Source: Rhodothermota bacterium (GTDB taxonomy: Bacteria > Hydrogenedentota > Hydrogenedentia > Hydrogenedentales > GCA-2746185). Taken from it: a stretch of 8,192 bases of DNA. The translations under genes and the position numbers were made by a program. Shown in pieces: positions 5,295 through 8,192 of this stretch (its first letter is position 1; each line of letters starts with the position of its first letter). The stretch lies in the NCBI GenBank assembly GCA_009885415.1, contig VFKU01000679.1:1-8192 (forward strand), given 5' to 3'. A model generated the notes under the pieces. It did not search any database and was not told the origin of the DNA. It worked only from the letters and a program-made list of their open reading frames with translations.

Positions 5295-6608
5295 ATGAAA
5301 GTCACCGTCATCGGGGGCGCCAGTTCCTATACGCCCGAACTGGTCGAGGGCCTGCTTACGCGTACCCACGCCCTGCCGCTCCAGCACCTCACCTTGATGG
5401 ACATTGAGCCCGCCCGGCTCGAAATCGTCGCCGGCTTTTGCCGGCGGATGGCGCAGCGCCTCTCGAGTCCTATATCTATAGAGACTTCTGTTGCACTCGA
5501 ACCCGCGCTCGATGGCGCCGACTTCGTCATCACGCAAATCCGCGCCGGTGGAATGGCCGCGCGCATCTCGGACGAAAAACTCGGCCGGCGCCACGGCATC
5601 CTCGGCCAGGAGACCACCGGCGTCGGCGGTTTCGCCTGCGCGTTGCGCACCATTCCGCGCATCGTCGCGGTCGCGCAGGCTATGGAAGAGCGCTGCCCGG
5701 ATGCGTTCATGCTCAATTTCACGAACCCCTCGGGAATCGTTACCGAGGCCGTCGTCAAGCACTCGAGCATCCGCGTGGCGGGCCTGTGCAACATTCCTAT
5801 CGGCATGGAGATGGACATCGCCAAGCACCTCGGCTGCGCGCACGCCGAGGTCGAGCTCGATTACGTTGGGCTGAATCATCTCTCGTGGGTGAGTGCTGTA
5901 CGCATCGCCGGGTGCGATCGCACCGAGGAGGCGCTTGACGCGCTGATCGCGCACGCGACCGACGAGTGGGATCCCGGTCCGCTCTGCGACGCGATGGTCA
6001 CGACGATGCGCAGCCTGCGCATGTACTGCAATCCCTATTTGCAGTATTTTTACGCGCCCGAGGCCGCGCTCGCACGGCAGGCAAAACAAGTGAAGACGCG
6101 CGGCGAGGACGTGCAGGGAATCGAAGACACGCTCTTTGCGATCTACGCCGACGCCGCCGCGAACACGAAACCGGAAATGCTCTCGAAGCGAGGCGGCGCG
6201 CATTACTCTACCGCCGCGCTTGGCGTCATGCAGGCGGTGTGGAACGACACGCGCGCGCGCCTGATTTTGTGTTGCCGAAATAACGGCGCGGTGCCCGGCT
6301 TCGATGACGAGGCGGTGCTCGAAATCCCGGCCCGCGTCGGCCGCGAAAGCGTCGAGGCGCTGCCGCAATCCGCGCCGCCGCCGGCGATTCGCGGCCTCAT
6401 GCACTGCGTGAAGGACTACGAGTCGCTAACGGTCGACGCCGCGCTCACCGGCGATCGCGACGCGGCGCTCCATGCGCTATTGTTGAATCCGCTGCTTCCC
6501 GGCATTTCGGGCTGCGAGGCAGTGTTAAATGATCTATTGGCCATCAACGAGCCGCATTTACGGGGAACTTTCTTCCCCGCTGCGGCAGGAGCAGGACATG
6601 GTTTCTGA
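5295..6608 (+). CDS. Glycoside hydrolase family 4, probable 6-phospho-beta-glucosidase
   Basis: A 437-residue enzyme of the unusual GH4 family, which cleaves glycosides by an NAD- and divalent-metal-dependent oxidation-elimination mechanism. The N-terminal Rossmann motif is KVTVIGGASSYTPELVEGLL. Further signatures are GQETTGVGGFACALRTIPRI (105-123), NFTNPSGIVTEAV (141-153), GLCNIPIGM (163-171) with the metal ligand Cys165, VGLNHLSW (191-198) with His195, and KRGGAHYS (298-305), where Tyr304 occupies the usual GGAYYS tyrosine. CN rather than CD at 165-166 is the form found in beta-specific 6-phospho-glucosidases, hence the call. The ATG at 5295 has GGAGG 11 bases upstream (5279-5283). The 3' end overlaps purC by 11 bp. 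The substrate would be a phosphorylated disaccharide in the cytoplasm, but no PTS or sugar kinase gene is in view, so substrate is inferred only. Confidence 0.9.
   Translation: MKVTVIGGASSYTPELVEGLLTRTHALPLQHLTLMDIEPARLEIVAGFCRRMAQRLSSPISIETSVALEPALDGADFVITQIRAGGMAARISDEKLGRRHGILGQETTGVGGFACALRTIPRIVAVAQAMEERCPDAFMLNFTNPSGIVTEAVVKHSSIRVAGLCNIPIGMEMDIAKHLGCAHAEVELDYVGLNHLSWVSAVRIAGCDRTEEALDALIAHATDEWDPGPLCDAMVTTMRSLRMYCNPYLQYFYAPEAALARQAKQVKTRGEDVQGIEDTLFAIYADAAANTKPEMLSKRGGAHYSTAALGVMQAVWNDTRARLILCCRNNGAVPGFDDEAVLEIPARVGRESVEALPQSAPPPAIRGLMHCVKDYESLTVDAALTGDRDAALHALLLNPLLPGISGCEAVLNDLLAINEPHLRGTFFPAAAGAGHGF
6587..6591 (+). promoter_or_regulatory. Ribosome binding site that fixes the purC start
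   Basis: AGGAG lies six bases before the ATG at 6598 and inside the end of the GH4 coding sequence. The same frame stays open back to an ATG at 6529, but that one has no comparable site and would add 23 residues unlike PurC. The alignable protein (MVSEALLQTHIPG) starts at 6598. Confidence 0.75.
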
Positions 6609-7491
6609 GGCGCTGCTGCAGACGCATATTCCCGGCCGCAAGCCGATCTCGCGCGGCAAGGTGCGCGACATTTACGACCTCGGGGATCGCCTGATCATCA
6701 TCACCACCGACCGCATCTCCGCTTTCGACTGGGTCGATCCCGTCGGCATCCCGGACAAGGGAAAAATTCTCACCAAGATGTCCGTGTTCTGGTTCGAGAT
6801 GATGCAGGACATCGTACCGAACCACATGATTTCCATCGACCTCGCCGACATGCCGGAAGATTTCCAGCGCAACGCCGAACAGTTCGAAGGCCGCAGCATG
6901 CTGGTAAAGAAATGCGAGATGCTCCCGGTCGAGTTCGTCATCCGCGGCTACCTCGCCGGCAGCGGATGGAAGGAATACAAACAACACGGCACCGTCTGCG
7001 GCCACAAGCTCCCCGCCGGCCTCGTCGAATCGAGCAAGCTCGAAAAACCGATCTACACCCCCGCCACGAAGGCCACCGACGGCCACGACATCAACATCAG
7101 CCCCGAGCAAGCCGGCGAAATCATCGGCGCCGAGGTGAATCGCGCGGCGGCGGAAGCTGCGCTGCACGTTTACGAGCGCGGCCGGAATTACGCCGCCTCC
7201 CGCGGCATCATTCTCTGCGACACGAAAATGGAGTTCGGCCTGCGCGGCGCCGATATCGTGCTGTGCGACGAAGTGCTCACGCCCGACTCCTCGCGCTTCT
7301 GGCCGGCCGACCAGTACGTACCGGGCCGAGGCCAGCCCAGCTTCGACAAGCAATACGTCCGTGATTGGCTCGAGACGCAGGACTGGGACAAGAATTCCCC
7401 GCCTCCGCCGCTGCCGGACGACGTGGTGATGAAAACGCGCGAGAAGTACGTCGAGGCGTATCGTTTATTGACCGGGGGAGCGGAATTCTAA
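6598..7491 (+). CDS. purC: Phosphoribosylaminoimidazole-succinocarboxamide (SAICAR) synthase
   Basis: An ATP-dependent ligase joining aspartate to CAIR to form SAICAR in de novo purine synthesis; cytoplasmic. The 297-residue length and sequence match the longer PurC/ADE1-like type rather than the roughly 240-residue E. coli type. Signatures are SRGKVRDIYDLGDRL (18-32, nucleotide-binding loop), TTDRISAFDW (36-45), LPVEFVIRGYLAGSGWKEY (109-127), PIYTPATKATDGHDINI (151-167) and a C-terminal LCDEVLTPDSSRFW block. The start at 6598 is set by AGGAG six bases upstream and overlaps the GH4 gene by 11 bp. The stop TAA shares its last A with the ATG of purF, so the two are probably translationally coupled. 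Very confident. Confidence 0.97.
   Translation: MVSEALLQTHIPGRKPISRGKVRDIYDLGDRLIIITTDRISAFDWVDPVGIPDKGKILTKMSVFWFEMMQDIVPNHMISIDLADMPEDFQRNAEQFEGRSMLVKKCEMLPVEFVIRGYLAGSGWKEYKQHGTVCGHKLPAGLVESSKLEKPIYTPATKATDGHDINISPEQAGEIIGAEVNRAAAEAALHVYERGRNYAASRGIILCDTKMEFGLRGADIVLCDEVLTPDSSRFWPADQYVPGRGQPSFDKQYVRDWLETQDWDKNSPPPPLPDDVVMKTREKYVEAYRLLTGGAEF
7474..7480 (+). promoter_or_regulatory. Ribosome binding site of purF inside purC
   Basis: GGGGGAG lies ten bases before the ATG at 7491. It supports that start over the in-frame ATG at 7584, four codons before the catalytic cysteine, which has no such site. Confidence 0.6.
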
Positions 7492-8192
7492 TGGCGGACG
7501 AATCACCGAAGTATTTCTGGCAGATCGACCAACGGCTGCAACGGCACCCGAACCTCCACGCGCGCGATTTCGGCGACGATCACATGAAGGACGAATGTGG
7601 AGTCTTCGCCGTCGTCGGCCACGAGGAGGCCGCGACGTTGACCTACCTCGGCCTCTACGCCCTGCAACACCGCGGGCAGGAGGGCGCGGGTATCGTCGTG
7701 AGCAACAAGGGCCACCTCAATGCGCATCGCGGCGTCGGGCTCGTCTCCGACGTCTTCCCGCGCCACAAGCTGCATCGCCTGCGCGGCGACATCGCGATCG
7801 GCCACGTGCGCTACTCCACCTTCGGCAGCAGCGAGTTGAAAAATGTCCAGCCGCTTCCCGTGGACTACGCCCGCGGCTCGATGGCGCTGGGCCACAACGG
7901 CAACCTCGTGAACGCCGACTTCCTGCGCGACGAACTCGAGGCCCAGGGCGCGATTTTCCAGTCCACCACCGACAGCGAAGTCATTATTCAGCTTATCGCC
8001 CGCTCGCCGCAGACACGTTTTGTCGACGCCGTCATCGACGCCTTGAAAGTCGTCGCCGGCGCTTACACTGTCGTCACGACGAACGGCGAATGCGTCGTCG
8101 CCGCGCGCGACCCGCTCGGTTTCCGGCCGCTGTGGCTTGGGCGAGTGGGGGAGGGCTATGTGCTTGCGAGCGAGACCTGCGCGCTCGACATC
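7491..8192 (+). CDS. purF: Amidophosphoribosyltransferase, N-terminal part, continues beyond window
   Basis: The first committed enzyme of purine synthesis, transferring glutamine-derived ammonia to PRPP. The 234 residues visible cover the N-terminal nucleophile (class II) glutaminase domain. The nucleophile is Cys36 in DECGVFAV, so a 35-residue propeptide would have to be removed, as in the Bacillus-type enzymes but longer. Glutaminase residues follow in order: LQHRGQEGAG (58-67), GHVRYSTFG (104-112, Arg107), GHNGNLVN (134-141, Asn136 and Gly137 of the oxyanion hole) and TTDSEVI (159-165). The phosphoribosyltransferase domain lies past the window end. The gene overlaps purC by one base. No frameshift is visible. 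Confidence 0.96.
   Translation, partial: MADESPKYFWQIDQRLQRHPNLHARDFGDDHMKDECGVFAVVGHEEAATLTYLGLYALQHRGQEGAGIVVSNKGHLNAHRGVGLVSDVFPRHKLHRLRGDIAIGHVRYSTFGSSELKNVQPLPVDYARGSMALGHNGNLVNADFLRDELEAQGAIFQSTTDSEVIIQLIARSPQTRFVDAVIDALKVVAGAYTVVTTNGECVVAARDPLGFRPLWLGRVGEGYVLASETCALDI

Noticed and set aside
5115..5407. Two short hydrophobic frames linked by ATGA (5115-5198 and 5195-5407) before the GH4 gene
   Set aside because: Signal-peptide-like composition is suggestive, but neither has a Shine-Dalgarno sequence, and the second runs on into GH4 coding sequence in the wrong frame. A decayed secreted protein cannot be excluded.
5142..6404. 420-codon open frame on the minus strand opposite the GH4 gene
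   Set aside because: Its translation is Arg/His/Ala-rich with no family motifs, and it lies exactly antisense to a well-conserved GH4 protein. It is a product of GC-rich codon structure.
6544..7353. 269-codon minus-strand frame opposite purC
   Set aside because: It is a shadow of purC, which carries all the expected SAICAR synthase signatures.
1..8192. CRISPR arrays, tRNA or rRNA genes, insertion sequences, defence islands
   Set aside because: No regularly spaced direct repeats, tRNA-like cloverleaf, rRNA segment or transposase-like motif was seen on either strand.

Overview
The window is GC-rich bacterial chromosome carrying ordinary housekeeping and accessory genes; no phage, IS or CRISPR sequence is visible. 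A B-family DNA polymerase II, an about 300-residue SAICAR synthase of the longer PurC type, a propeptide-bearing PurF, a GH4 phospho-glycosidase and zinc-ribbon/TPR membrane proteins fit a Gram-negative lineage outside the best-studied model groups, perhaps PVC/FCB-like or Hydrogenedentes-like. That placement is a guess from gene content and base composition; no rRNA or other marker is present to settle it.

Layout, left to right. Positions 1-1119 (+) hold the C-terminal half of DNA polymerase II (polB). It converges on an SMP-30/gluconolactonase-family gene (1209-2081, -), and an 83-bp inverted repeat built from 9-bp units fills the gap. Positions 2082-2646 contain no recognisable protein family but are rich in structure: a palindrome beside the SMP-30 start, two perfect hairpins in tandem, a good sigma70-type promoter (2303-2330), and an apparently free-standing transcript of about 255 nt ending in a strong intrinsic terminator (2551-2592). 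That transcript carries an exceptionally strong Shine-Dalgarno sequence, a 27-codon ORF and two long interleaved helices. It is the most unusual object in the window.

On the minus strand follow a response regulator with a catalytically degenerate GGDEF domain but a preserved RxxD I-site (2647-3582), and a probable two-gene unit: a three-TM TPR protein (4275-5027) followed 17 bp later by a two-TM double zinc-ribbon protein that starts at TTG (3766-4257).

From 5295 to the end, the plus strand is a tightly packed cluster: a GH4 6-phospho-beta-glucosidase-like gene overlaps purC by 11 bp, and purC overlaps purF by one base. PurC and PurF are two enzymes of de novo IMP synthesis and are probably translationally coupled. 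The GH4 enzyme has no obvious link to purine synthesis, so its place at the head of the cluster is a matter of arrangement rather than known pathway logic.

All function calls are by reading motifs; no database search was run.
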